This document shows, piece after piece, positions 56,483 to 64,000 of a DNA stretch of 64,000 nt. The notes below the pieces were generated by a model. It worked only from the letters and a program-made list of their open reading frames with translations, had not been told where the DNA came from and did no database searches. The position numbers and the translations under genes were made by a program. Each line of letters opens with the position of its first letter. Position 1 is the stretch's first letter. The stretch spans positions 1-64,000 of the forward strand of contig NZ_JAERVJ010000003.1 of the NCBI RefSeq assembly GCF_016745395.1. The letters are read 5' to 3'. The stretch is from Methylocystis sp. Sn-Cys. Its GTDB lineage: Bacteria > Pseudomonadota > Alphaproteobacteria > Rhizobiales > Beijerinckiaceae.

Positions 56483-57082
56483 ATGCTTTCCCAACTTCGT
56501 CCCGCAATTGTCATGATGGCGCTGTTTACCGCCCTTACGGGCGTCGTCTATCCGCTCGCCATCACTGGCGTCTCTCAGCTCGTCTTCGCCGAGCGGGCCA
56601 ATGGCAGCATGATCGAGCGCAACGGCGTGATCGTGGGGTCATCCCTCATCGGCCAGAATTTTACGTCCGAGCGCTATTTCCACGGGCGCCCCTCGGCGAC
56701 CGTCGGCTATGACCCTGCCGACGCCAGCAAGACCGTGGACGTCCCCTACAACGCCGCGAACTCCGCCGGTTCCAATCTCGGCCCGACGTCGAAGAAGCTC
56801 GTCGACCGCGTCAATGCGGCGATCGAGGCCGAATTTGCGGCAGGGCGCATCGATGTCGTTGCGGCCGACGCCGTGACGACCTCGGGGTCGGGCCTCGATC
56901 CCCATATCTCGCCGCAATTCGCGTTGGCTCAGATAGCCGCCGTCGCCAAGGCGCGCGGGCTCGGCGAAGATCGGTTGCGGCGCCTCGTGGAGGAGCATAC
57001 GGAAGGGCGGCTCATGGGCGTGATCGGCGAACCGCGCGTTAACGTCCTCCTGCTCAACATTGCCCTCGACGCGCTAAAATAA
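56483..57082 (+). CDS. kdpC: KdpC, accessory subunit of the K+ ATPase
   Basis: 199 residues. One N-terminal helix (PAIVMMALFTALTGVVYPLA), then the periplasmic domain with YFHGRPSA, GSGLDPHISPQFALAQI and VNVLLLNIALD, all typical of KdpC. Ten bases after kdpB. Completes the KdpFABC complex. Confidence 0.96.
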   Translation: MLSQLRPAIVMMALFTALTGVVYPLAITGVSQLVFAERANGSMIERNGVIVGSSLIGQNFTSERYFHGRPSATVGYDPADASKTVDVPYNAANSAGSNLGPTSKKLVDRVNAAIEAEFAAGRIDVVAADAVTTSGSGLDPHISPQFALAQIAAVAKARGLGEDRLRRLVEEHTEGRLMGVIGEPRVNVLLLNIALDALK

Positions 57083-57110
57083 ACCGAGATCAGGCGGAGC
57101 GGAGACGCCT

Positions 57111-59789
57111 TTGTCGCGGGACGAGTTCGATCGCCGCCCTGACCCCGACGCTCTCCTCGCCTTGAGCGAGAAGGAGGGGCAGGGCAAGCTGCGCGTTTTC
57201 CTTGGCGCGGCGCCGGGCGTTGGCAAGACCTACGCCATGCTCCTGCGCGCTCGTGCGGCAAAGGCCGACGGTGTGGATATTGTGGTCGGCCTTGTCGAAA
57301 CGCATGGCCGCGCCGAGACGCAAGCGCTGCTGGAGGGGCTCGACGTCCTGCCGCGTCGGCGCAGCGAATATAAAGGGCGCGCGATCGATGAATTCGACAT
57401 CGACGCCGCCCTCGCGCGCAAGCCCCAGCTCATCGTCGTCGACGAGCTCGCCCATACCAACGCCCCCAATAGCCGGCATCCGAAGCGATGGCAGGATGTC
57501 GAGGAATTGCTTCAGGCGGGGATCGACGTCTGGACAGCGATGAATGTCCAACATCTAGAGAGTCTCGCCGATGTTGTGACTCGCATTACCGGCGTAGCCG
57601 TCCGCGAGACTGTGCCCGACCGTCTGTTGCAGGACGCAAACGACGTAATCCTCGTCGATCTCACGCCGGAGGAGCTGCTCCAGCGCCTGAAAGAGGGGAA
57701 GGTCTATGTTCCGGAGACGGCCAGGCGGGCCACGCAGAACTTCTTTACGCCACGCAATCTGACGGCCCTCCGCGAACTTGCCCTCAGGCGCACCGCCGAG
57801 CGCGTCGATGATCAGATGGTTGATCTTTTGCGCCAGGGCGCCATCGAGGGCCCCTGGGCGACCTCGGAGCGCCTTCTGGTTTGCGTCGGCCACGACAGGA
57901 CGACGCTTGCGATCGTGCGCGCCGGCGCGCGCCTCGCCACCGGCCTCAACGCCCCGTGGGTCGCGCTTTATGTTCAATCCGCTGGCGGGGAGGAACAGTC
58001 CCCCGAGACCGTCAGACATATCGACGCCGCGCTACGCCTGGCCGAGCGGCTCGGCGCGCAGGTCGAGCGCATCGCCGGAGACGACCTCGCCGCGGAAGTG
58101 CTCAAATATGCGCGCCGGGAGAATATTACCCAGATTGTTCTCGGGCGCTCGCGCGCCGGGCGTCTGGCGCGTCTCCTCGGCCGATCTTTCACGGACGAAA
58201 TCGTCAGGCGCTCCCAAGATATCGCCGTCCATGTCGTCGTCGACGATATCGGGACTGCCGAGCCGCGTCCCCGCCGATGGCGGCAGCCGAGTCTTACCCC
58301 AAGCTGGGTTTCGGTTCTGGGAGCCATTGGCGCGGTCTCGCTCACCGTCGCTTTTGCCTATGGTCTCGATCGCTGGCTGCATCCGCCCAACCTGTCTGTC
58401 GTCTTCCTTCTGCCTGTCGTCCTGTGCGCCGCCCGATTGGGGCTGACGTCGGCGATCGCGGCCGCCCTCCTGTCCTTTCTCGCCTGCGATTTCTTTTTCA
58501 TCGAGCCGCGTTACGTTTTCACCATTTCGGAGCCTCAGGAATTTCTGGCGCTCGTCGTGTCCCTGGTCGTCGCTGTGATCACCGGCGCCTTGGCGAGCAA
58601 AATGCGCGAGCAGACGCAGAACATGCGGCGGCGGGCGCAAGCGGCGCAGGGGCTTTTCGAATATTCCCGCAAGCTCTCCGCCGCCAAGGACCTCGACGAA
58701 GTGCTCTGGGCCGCCACCGTGCAAATCCAGAAGGCCCTGAACGCGCCAAGCGTCGTTATGCTCATGCCCAACGAGGGCGAACTGCGTCTTGCCGCCGCTT
58801 GGCCCCCGCTGGACCAGCTCGACGCCGGCGAGGCCGCCGCGGCGCGGTGGGCGCTCGAAAAAGGCGAGGCCGCCGGGTGGCGGACCGGGACGCTCCCGAA
58901 TGTCCGCCTCCAGTTCCGTCCGCTGGCGGCGGCGCGGGGCGTCCTGGCCGTTTGCGGCGTCGAGCCTCGTTATCCCAGCGAGCCCTTTTCCGCCGAGGAG
59001 GAAAGTGCCTTGACCTCGCTGATCGAACAATCTGGCGTCGCCGTCGACCGGTCGATGCTCGTCGGCGAATCGATCCGGGCGGCGGCGTTGGAGGAAAACG
59101 AAAAGTTGCGCACAACGCTGCTGGCCTCGCTGTCTCACGACTTGCGCACGCCTCTCACCTCCATCACCGGGGCAGTGACCAGCCTGCGAGAGCTCGGCGA
59201 AAAACTGCCGAAGGCCGATCGTGACGATCTCTTGTTGTCGATCGAAGAAGAAGCCGGGCGGCTCACCCGGTTCGTCGCCAATCTTCTCGACATGTCCCGA
59301 ATCGAGTCGGGCGCTCTCTCGCCGCGTCGCGATCTTGTCGATGTGGCGGAAGTCATCCGGCGACTTGTCGAAAGATGCAAAAAGGCTTTTCCTGGCCAGA
59401 AACTGGGGATCAGCGTCGCCTCCAATCTCCCGCCTATTCGTGGGGATGCCAATCTGCTCGAGCAGGTTCTCTTCAACCTTGTCGACAACGCACAAAAATA
59501 TGGCGGAGAGACCGGCGCCGTCATCCATGCGCGGCGCGAAGAGAAAGATGTAGTCGTCACGGTGACCGACGAGGGGTCGGGCGTGAAGCCCGCCGATCTC
59601 GAGCGCATTTTCGAGAAGTTTTATCGAAGCGGTCGCATCGATGGGCGCAAGGCGGGCACGGGCCTCGGCCTGTCGATCTGTCGCGGTTTGGTGAGCGCAA
59701 TGGGCGGGACCATCATCGCGCAAAGTCCCGCGATCCGACGAAAAGGAACGAGGATCGTCATGCGTTTCCCTGCCGTGTCCGAGCAGTAG
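57111..59789 (+). CDS. kdpD: KdpD, sensor histidine kinase for potassium/turgor
   Basis: 892 residues from a TTG start 28 bases after kdpC; GGAGCGGAGA precedes it. Domains: KdpD N-terminal with Walker A GAAPGVGKT (about 34-42), universal-stress-like domain (about 250-375), four membrane helices (about 400-500), GAF-like region (about 520-650) and histidine kinase core with phospho-acceptor His676 (SLSHDLRTPLTS) and N, G1, G2 boxes (NLVDNAQKYGG, DEGSGV, GTGLGLSI). Phosphorylates KdpE when K+ is scarce. Sensor and regulator genes are in one operon with the pump. Confidence 0.96.
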   Translation: MSRDEFDRRPDPDALLALSEKEGQGKLRVFLGAAPGVGKTYAMLLRARAAKADGVDIVVGLVETHGRAETQALLEGLDVLPRRRSEYKGRAIDEFDIDAALARKPQLIVVDELAHTNAPNSRHPKRWQDVEELLQAGIDVWTAMNVQHLESLADVVTRITGVAVRETVPDRLLQDANDVILVDLTPEELLQRLKEGKVYVPETARRATQNFFTPRNLTALRELALRRTAERVDDQMVDLLRQGAIEGPWATSERLLVCVGHDRTTLAIVRAGARLATGLNAPWVALYVQSAGGEEQSPETVRHIDAALRLAERLGAQVERIAGDDLAAEVLKYARRENITQIVLGRSRAGRLARLLGRSFTDEIVRRSQDIAVHVVVDDIGTAEPRPRRWRQPSLTPSWVSVLGAIGAVSLTVAFAYGLDRWLHPPNLSVVFLLPVVLCAARLGLTSAIAAALLSFLACDFFFIEPRYVFTISEPQEFLALVVSLVVAVITGALASKMREQTQNMRRRAQAAQGLFEYSRKLSAAKDLDEVLWAATVQIQKALNAPSVVMLMPNEGELRLAAAWPPLDQLDAGEAAAARWALEKGEAAGWRTGTLPNVRLQFRPLAAARGVLAVCGVEPRYPSEPFSAEEESALTSLIEQSGVAVDRSMLVGESIRAAALEENEKLRTTLLASLSHDLRTPLTSITGAVTSLRELGEKLPKADRDDLLLSIEEEAGRLTRFVANLLDMSRIESGALSPRRDLVDVAEVIRRLVERCKKAFPGQKLGISVASNLPPIRGDANLLEQVLFNLVDNAQKYGGETGAVIHARREEKDVVVTVTDEGSGVKPADLERIFEKFYRSGRIDGRKAGTGLGLSICRGLVSAMGGTIIAQSPAIRRKGTRIVMRFPAVSEQ

Positions 59790-59801
59790 GAGAGCAATTG
59801 C

Positions 59802-60491
59802 ATGAACAAGCTGCGCGTCCTCATTGTGGATGACGAGCCACAGATCAGGCGCGTTCTCAGACCTTCCTTGATCGCGAGCGGCTACGAGGTGCAGGAAGCC
59901 GCAAGCGGCCATGACGCGCTTATGCGAATTTCCGAGCGCCTGCCGGACCTCGTGATCCTCGACCTCGGCCTTCCGGATATCGACGGCAAGGAGGCGCTCC
60001 GCAAGCTGCGGCTCGTGACGACGAAAACGCCTGTCATCATTCTTTCGGCCCGCGAGCGGGAATCCGAAAAGATTGCAGCGCTCGATCTCGGCGCCAACGA
60101 CTATGTCGAAAAGCCGTTCGCCATGGGCGAGCTCCTCGCGCGCATGCGCGCGGCGCTGCGCCTCGCGCATGCCGCAGACGCGGAGCCCGTAACCATTACG
60201 GCTGGTGCCTTATGCGTGGATATTCCCAAGCGGCTCGTGACCAGGAACGGACAAAACTTGCGCCTCACGCCAAAGGAGTTCGACCTTTTGGCGATCCTCG
60301 CGCGTAACGCCGGGCGGCCTCTCTCGCATCGGGAAATACTTCGCGCCGTGTGGGGGGCGTCGCATCAGGACGATGTGCAATATCTCCGCGTCTTCATCGG
60401 CCAGTTGAGGGCCAAAATAGAGGACGATCCCGCGACGCCCCGGATTGTTCTTACCGAGACGGGGATCGGCTATCGTTTCATAGCTGATTAG
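59802..60491 (+). CDS. kdpE: KdpE, response regulator of the kdp operon
   Basis: 229 residues. Receiver domain with phospho-acceptor Asp54 (LVILDLGLPD), Lys near 103 (EKPFA), and an OmpR-type winged helix (LRLTPKEFDLLAILARNAGR ... IETGIGYRF-like end VLTETGIGYRFIAD). ATG with GGAGAG upstream, 12 bases after kdpD. Activates kdp transcription; its binding site would be expected ahead of 52425 but I could not identify it. Confidence 0.96.
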   Translation: MNKLRVLIVDDEPQIRRVLRPSLIASGYEVQEAASGHDALMRISERLPDLVILDLGLPDIDGKEALRKLRLVTTKTPVIILSARERESEKIAALDLGANDYVEKPFAMGELLARMRAALRLAHAADAEPVTITAGALCVDIPKRLVTRNGQNLRLTPKEFDLLAILARNAGRPLSHREILRAVWGASHQDDVQYLRVFIGQLRAKIEDDPATPRIVLTETGIGYRFIAD

Positions 60492-60611
60492 ATGGCGTAA
60501 AGGGCCGCAGCGACTCGGAGGCTTCGCTGTGAGGAGGTCTTTTCATCCTTCAGAATTGCGGTGTGAAACGGAGCCCGACCTTTCGTCGGTTCCAAGCATC
60601 ATCGGAGGATG

Positions 60612-61237
60612 ACCATGGACCCCAGCTGATGTAGTCGCGGCTAATCACGAGATCGCCGACGTCGGCTCAGCCCCGCACCAGGACATGGATGTGGAGATGC
60701 TCGGTGTTCCAATGGTCGATCGCCGCCCAGTCGATTATGGTCCCGAGATCGGGGGCCAATCTCGCCCATGAGATCACGGGCGAAGGCGCGCAAGTCGGAG
60801 AGCTCCTGGGCGTCATCGGGCGAGACGATGAACCGGAAATGATGACGGTCGCCCTGGCAGCGACCCGCGAAGTCGCGTGTGTCCGCCTCGTCGCCAGCGG
60901 CGTCGAACATTCGTCCGGGCGCACCGTCGCGGGTGACGCCGTCGCGTTGCAGATAGGAAGATGCGTCGTGAGCGGCGCCGACTTCGGGCCGTGGCGCACA
61001 ACCCGCGCCTTGAGCACAACGCCGCGCGAATGGGAGGTCAGGCCGCGCAGCGCCGGAGACGCTCGTCGCCCGGCCGCGGCCGAAGGCGACGCGCCCCTTT
61101 CCGCGCGCGCCCGAATGATGGAGACCGCCCGCCTTCTGTGTCGCGGCCAGCACGCGCGACACGAAGCTCTTCGCTCTTCCCGGCTTCGTCGAGCGGATGC
61201 GGCGGGGCCGAACGCGAATGTCGTCGTCACTCGACAT
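60612..61237 (-). pseudogene. VirD2-type relaxase (DUF3363-like) fragment, frameshifted
   Basis: The minus strand reads MSSDDDIRVRPRRIRSTKPG in one frame, then switches frame to KARVVRHGPKSAPLTTH, back to SYLQRDGVTRDGAPGRMFDA and HHFRFIVSPDDAQELSDLRA, again to APDLGTIIDWAAIDHWNTEH LHIHVLVRG, then an in-frame TGA, then ADVGDLVISRDYIS. Together these are the start of a relaxase with its HxH metal motif (HLHIHVLV). At least three frameshifts, one stop and loss of the C-terminal part show decay. In intact elements this protein nicks oriT for transfer. Confidence 0.85.
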
Positions 61238-61769
61238 GGCGAAGCGCAGACGAGGTGGAAATTGGCGCGTCGTTACAGGGACCTGCTGCGAGTGAAAGGC
61301 TGTGCGTCGAAAACGCAGCCTGTGTGAATGCATTGAAGCACAACGACAAACCGACCGCCGGACAAAGCCGCAGGCTGTCCCTTTTATCTTGCGATAAGTC
61401 GGTCGCTGGCGCTCCCTCGGGAGCGCTCGCGCACAAAGGCGCGAGGACATGCGCAATTCTACGAAAATGGGGGAGCGGTGTCATTGGGACGCTCCAGACG
61501 ACTGGCGAATAGCGAAAAGGTCGGAGGCGCGCGAAGGAGCAGCAGGCGACGCAGCGTTGAGGCGACCTGTTGCGCGCAAATCTGTTGCAAATAGTCTGAC
61601 ATCTGGCCGCGCCGGAATTTGAGAACGTCGTGTTCGTCCGTTGGCGCTGAGAGCGGTATCCGCGCTGTGTATCGACTGTTTATCGTCGCCCGACGCGGTG
61701 ATCGCCACGAAGATAGAGGCGCGGTTGCAGGAGGAAACCAAAAAAAGGTGCCGCGGAGCGACCGCCGAG
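61238..61769. other. Decayed stretch between relaxase remnant and lytic transglycosylase gene
   Basis: 532 bases where related elements often carry one or two small genes. I could not recognise any product on either strand. Open frames on the minus strand lack family resemblance. Probably further degraded backbone. Confidence 0.4.
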
Positions 61770-62321
61770 TTAAAGTGCGGACGCAATCCTTCGGTCATAA
61801 TCCGTCGTTTCGGCCGGCAAAGCGCGACCGCGAAGATAGTCCTCATAGCGCCCTGGACCGGTGTTATAGGCCGCCAGAAAGCCGTGCTCGCCATATTGGT
61901 CGAGCAATTCGCGAAGGTAGGCGGCCCCAGCCAGAATATTGTCATAAGCGTCGAACGGGTCGGCGCCGAGGCCGTAGCGCGTGCGCAACTTGGCGTAGGT
62001 CGCCGGCATGAGTTGCATGAGGCCAATCGCGCCTTTGCTGGAGACGGATTTGGCGTCGCCGTCGCTCTCGGCGCGCATGACGGCGCGCAGCCAATGGACA
62101 GGGAGACGGAAGCGATTGGACGCCTCCGTCAGTGCGCTTTTGATGGCGAGACGGCGCGATTTTTCGTTCGCTATAGCGTCGCCGCCTGTGGACTCCGCAA
62201 AAGCAGGAAGCGCCGAAAAGACGCAGAGCAGGGCGCGCGCACTCGCTTGAAATCTTGCCGAACCCCGGCGGATGGAAGCGCCGCAGCAAGTTACGTCTCT
62301 GCAGAGGGATGGATCGACCAT
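61770..62321 (-). CDS. Conjugation-associated lytic transglycosylase (SLT family)
   Basis: 183 residues from the ATG at 62321 (GTG at 62324 is alternative). A hydrophobic signal-like stretch (ARALLCVFSALPAFAES) is followed by the SLT domain: catalytic Glu in LRAVMRAESDGDAKSVSSKG, then AIGLMQLMPATYAKL, GADPFDAYDNILAGAAYL and AAYNTGPGRYEDYL. Cuts peptidoglycan to let a secretion or transfer apparatus through, like VirB1. Its start overlaps the traF remnant stop. It is the only open frame left in this backbone; the C-terminus (RRIASAL) is slightly short, so it may also be truncated. Confidence 0.8.
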   Translation of the reverse strand: MVDPSLCRDVTCCGASIRRGSARFQASARALLCVFSALPAFAESTGGDAIANEKSRRLAIKSALTEASNRFRLPVHWLRAVMRAESDGDAKSVSSKGAIGLMQLMPATYAKLRTRYGLGADPFDAYDNILAGAAYLRELLDQYGEHGFLAAYNTGPGRYEDYLRGRALPAETTDYDRRIASAL

Positions 62322-62819
62322 CACTCCGCCTCCGTCCAGATCGGTCGCGCTCGGCTGATGACAGCGTCAATCGGAAGCGCCCCGAATACCGCCCGTTGAG
62401 CGAGGCTGGATGATCCCAATTGAGCCGGAAGTTTTCACCGGGCTTGAGCGTAAAGCATCCGCTCCAACGCGGCAGATCGCGGCCCGCGTGATCGCGCGCA
62501 TTCGCCTCTGCGACGACGCTGCCGTCAACAGATATTGTGAGGTCAGCTCGGGAGACGTTCTGTCCGCGGAGCGCCGCCACTCGCTTGATGAGCAGCGCGC
62601 CTTTGGGCAGCTATCCGCGCGCGGTGAGCCGCTGGCGAGGGGGTCGGGCGGCCGCGCGACGATGAGATCAGTGATGGCGAGCGCGCCGAGTGGACGGACA
62701 GCTTAGAGTCCCATGGGCGCATTGGCGGACGCGTTCCAGACGAGAAGCGGCTCACAGCCGCTGGCGAAGATCGACGCGATTGCGTAGACGACGACGAAAG
62801 CAAGAGCGAGTGTCCTCAT
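62321..62819 (-). pseudogene. TraF-type conjugative signal peptidase, broken
   Basis: Minus strand: MRTLALAFVVVYAIASIFAS then GCEPLLVWNASANAPMGL and TAA where Tyr is expected; the same frame continues AVRPLGALAITDLIVARPPD; a frameshift follows at about PRADSCPK, giving KGALLIKRVAALRGQNVSRA and later CFTLKPGENFRLNWDHPASL; a second shift restores ALPIDAVISRARPIWTEAE and stop. NAPMGLY and KRVAAL carry the S26-type Ser and Lys regions of TraF. One nonsense and two frameshifts make it inactive. In intact elements it processes the pilin. Confidence 0.88.
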
Positions 62820-62844
62820 GGGCGTCGCTCCAAGGCGCCGGGCT

Positions 62845-63087
62845 TTACGCCCGGAACGGTGGTGCAGGGCTCGCCGTCGTCTCAGGCGCGCAGGATGTCG
62901 ACCCGCGAGACGAGCGTTCCATGTGCATTCGACGCCCAGCGGATGAAGGCGAAGATGGCGCCCGGCGTGAATGTCGCGACGCGTCGCCGGCGATGAGCGT
63001 TTGCTCGCTGATCGGCTTGCCAAAGCGCAGCCAGCGTTCAATCTTGCCTCTGACGAAATAGAGTTCGACTTCGGTCGGCGCGCTCAT
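62845..63087 (-). pseudogene. DUF2840 protein, frameshifted and truncated
   Basis: Starts MSAPTEVELYFVRGKIERWL RFGKPISEQTLIAGD, then the family continuation is only found in another frame (ATFTPGAIFAFIRWASNAHG TLVSRVDILRA and stop). DUF2840 genes typically lie between partition and traF genes in alphaproteobacterial integrated elements, which is exactly the order here. Function of the family is unknown. Confidence 0.8.
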
Positions 63088-63380
63088 GACCGGCCTCCGT
63101 TCGACTCATGGTCGAAGGGAGACGCGGGCCGAATTCTGTCTGCGAAGGGTCGTTGTCTCGAAGGGATGACGGCGTCGCCGTCGACCGGATGGTCGGCTCT
63201 GCGCGCGCGGCGTGGGCGCCGAGCTGCGGGTGCGCCTTCTTCTCTTACCGGCTGGCCTTTTGCTCGTGGGGCGACAGTCGAGCGGGAGGCGCCCGCCGTT
63301 AGAAGGAATCCGAAGGATTCCGAAGTTAGTAAGTTAAGAGCGCCGTGAATGACGCCGCGACAATGGCTTGGGCGCCATTT
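63088..63380. other. Gap where a partition gene would be expected
   Basis: No gene recognised on either strand. In related elements a ParA-like gene commonly stands here between the replication initiator and DUF2840; no P-loop motif was found, so it appears deleted. A perfect short palindrome gaatccgaaggattc lies near 63304-63318. Confidence 0.4.
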
Positions 63381-63447
63381 TGGTCCCCGATAGCACGAGG
63401 ATTTGGTCCCCGATAGCACGATAGCTTCGGTCCCTGATAGCACGAGG
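63381..63447. repeat. Three iteron-like direct repeats beside replication initiator remnant
   Basis: tggtccccgatagcacga at 63381 and 63404 and the variant cggtccctgatagcacga at 63428 have 23-24 bp spacing, about two helical turns. They are followed by ctattcacagcttttccaca, whose ttttccaca is one base from a DnaA box. Position next to a replication initiator gene suggests origin iterons. Confidence 0.6.
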
Positions 63448-63451
63448 CTAT

Positions 63452-64000
63452 TCACAGCTTTTCCACAGCGGCGAGACGACGATCGAGGCGCTGAACGGCG
63501 CGCTCGAGCGGATCGGTGGTGAGCGACGCGAAGACCAGAAGTTCGCGGTCGAACAGCCCTCGGCGAATGTCGAGCCGGTAATTGGGAATGGGCTGGCGCC
63601 GAACGATGTCGCGCAGATCGAAGGCGAAATGTTTGAGCGGCGAAAGCGCGCCGGTTTGGCGTGGAGATGCGTGAAATCGAAGCTCCAGCTGCCCTGGTGA
63701 TTGCCGGCGTCCTTGCGAACGAGGCGATAAAGCCAGATAAGCCCCGTCGATTGTGACCACCAAGGCTTCGTTGATGACGTGCACATAGAACCAGTCGGGG
63801 ATGATGAGTTCGACGCCGATAGGGCGTCCGCTCGGATCGGCGGTCTCCTTCCATTCGTTGGTCGAGGAGAAGCGCCGTCGCCGGCGCTCGGTGCATTGAC
63901 GGATGGAAGTCACGGCGTTCGTCAATTGCAGGAGGTCGAAGGCGGCGCGCAGCCGTTGATAGTTGCGCACGCCCGTGGCGCGGCCGGTGAATGTGAGGAT
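63452..64000 (-). pseudogene. RepA-like plasmid replication initiator, frameshifted, start outside window
   Basis: Minus strand from the window edge reads LTFTGRATGVRNYQRLRAAF, then STNEWKETADPSGRPIGVEL and FYVHVINEALVVTIDGAYLA; the family continuation IWLYRLVRKDAGNHQGSWSF DFTHLHAKP lies in another frame, and the first frame resumes LSPLKHFAFDLRDIVRRQPI. This is the replication initiator type (RPA family) of alphaproteobacterial plasmids and integrated elements. Two compensating frameshifts replace about 30 residues in the middle. It is likely inactive, though the shifts restore the frame. The 5' part lies beyond 64000. Confidence 0.8.

Noticed and set aside
60508-60529. Stem CAGCGA...TCGCTG after kdpE as terminator
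   Set aside because: Short 6-bp stem with 10-base loop and distant T-run; too weak to support.

Overview
The window looks like the chromosome of a GC-rich alphaproteobacterium, most likely a type II methanotroph or close relative (Methylocystis/Methylosinus group). This is an inference from a cytosolic Csp-type copper storage protein, an MbnP/MbnH pair, FecI/FecR/TonB-type regulation and alphaproteobacterial dispersed repeats. No methane monooxygenase or rRNA gene lies in the window, so the assignment is not proven. Coding density is high, and many genes overlap by ATGA, indicating translationally coupled operons.

Layout, left to right. 1-10987: the 3' part of a giant type I-secreted surface protein (ten 107-residue Ig-like repeats, a probable seven-bladed FG-GAP propeller, RTX-like tail), followed by its outer membrane protein, ABC transporter and HlyD adaptor. 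11019-22853: a copper locus with Csp-type storage protein, a DUF2946-like protein, an ECF sigma factor, MbnP, MbnH, a FecR-like anti-sigma factor, an RND pump without adaptor and a TonB-dependent receptor with a signalling domain. The parts of a methanobactin uptake system are here, but no methanobactin precursor or MbnB/MbnC was seen. 23105-30609: small metal-ligand-rich exported proteins leading into a CusCBA-type heavy-metal efflux operon. 30760-34156: VanZ-like protein, gamma-resorcylate decarboxylase and a sulfatase. 34347-40487: a complete HAE1 RND drug-efflux operon. 41053-46985: a catecholate-siderophore type receptor, two tandem PiuC-type dioxygenases (one with a lost iron ligand) and ExbB-ExbD-TonB. 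47021-48553: a HerA/DUF87-like ATPase.

48889-52140 is an accessory patch: an interrupted Rmf-like mini gene, a DNA methyltransferase with a convergent overlapping small gene, the 3' half of a tRNA-Lys acting as an attachment site, a tyrosine integrase and an IS701-family transposase remnant. 52425-60491 is a full kdp potassium operon, kdpF-A-B-C-D-E, preceded by an extra 27-codon membrane mini gene. 60612-64000 is a decayed plasmid/ICE backbone on the minus strand: relaxase, TraF peptidase, DUF2840 and replication initiator genes all carry frameshifts or stops, while a lytic transglycosylase remains open.

The unifying theme of 11-31 kb is copper: proposed regulated uptake (sigma/anti-sigma/TonB receptor/MbnPH), cytosolic storage (Csp) and efflux (Cus) lie side by side. 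The 41-47 kb block does the parallel job for iron. At least three families of dispersed palindromic repeats fill most intergenic gaps between operons.
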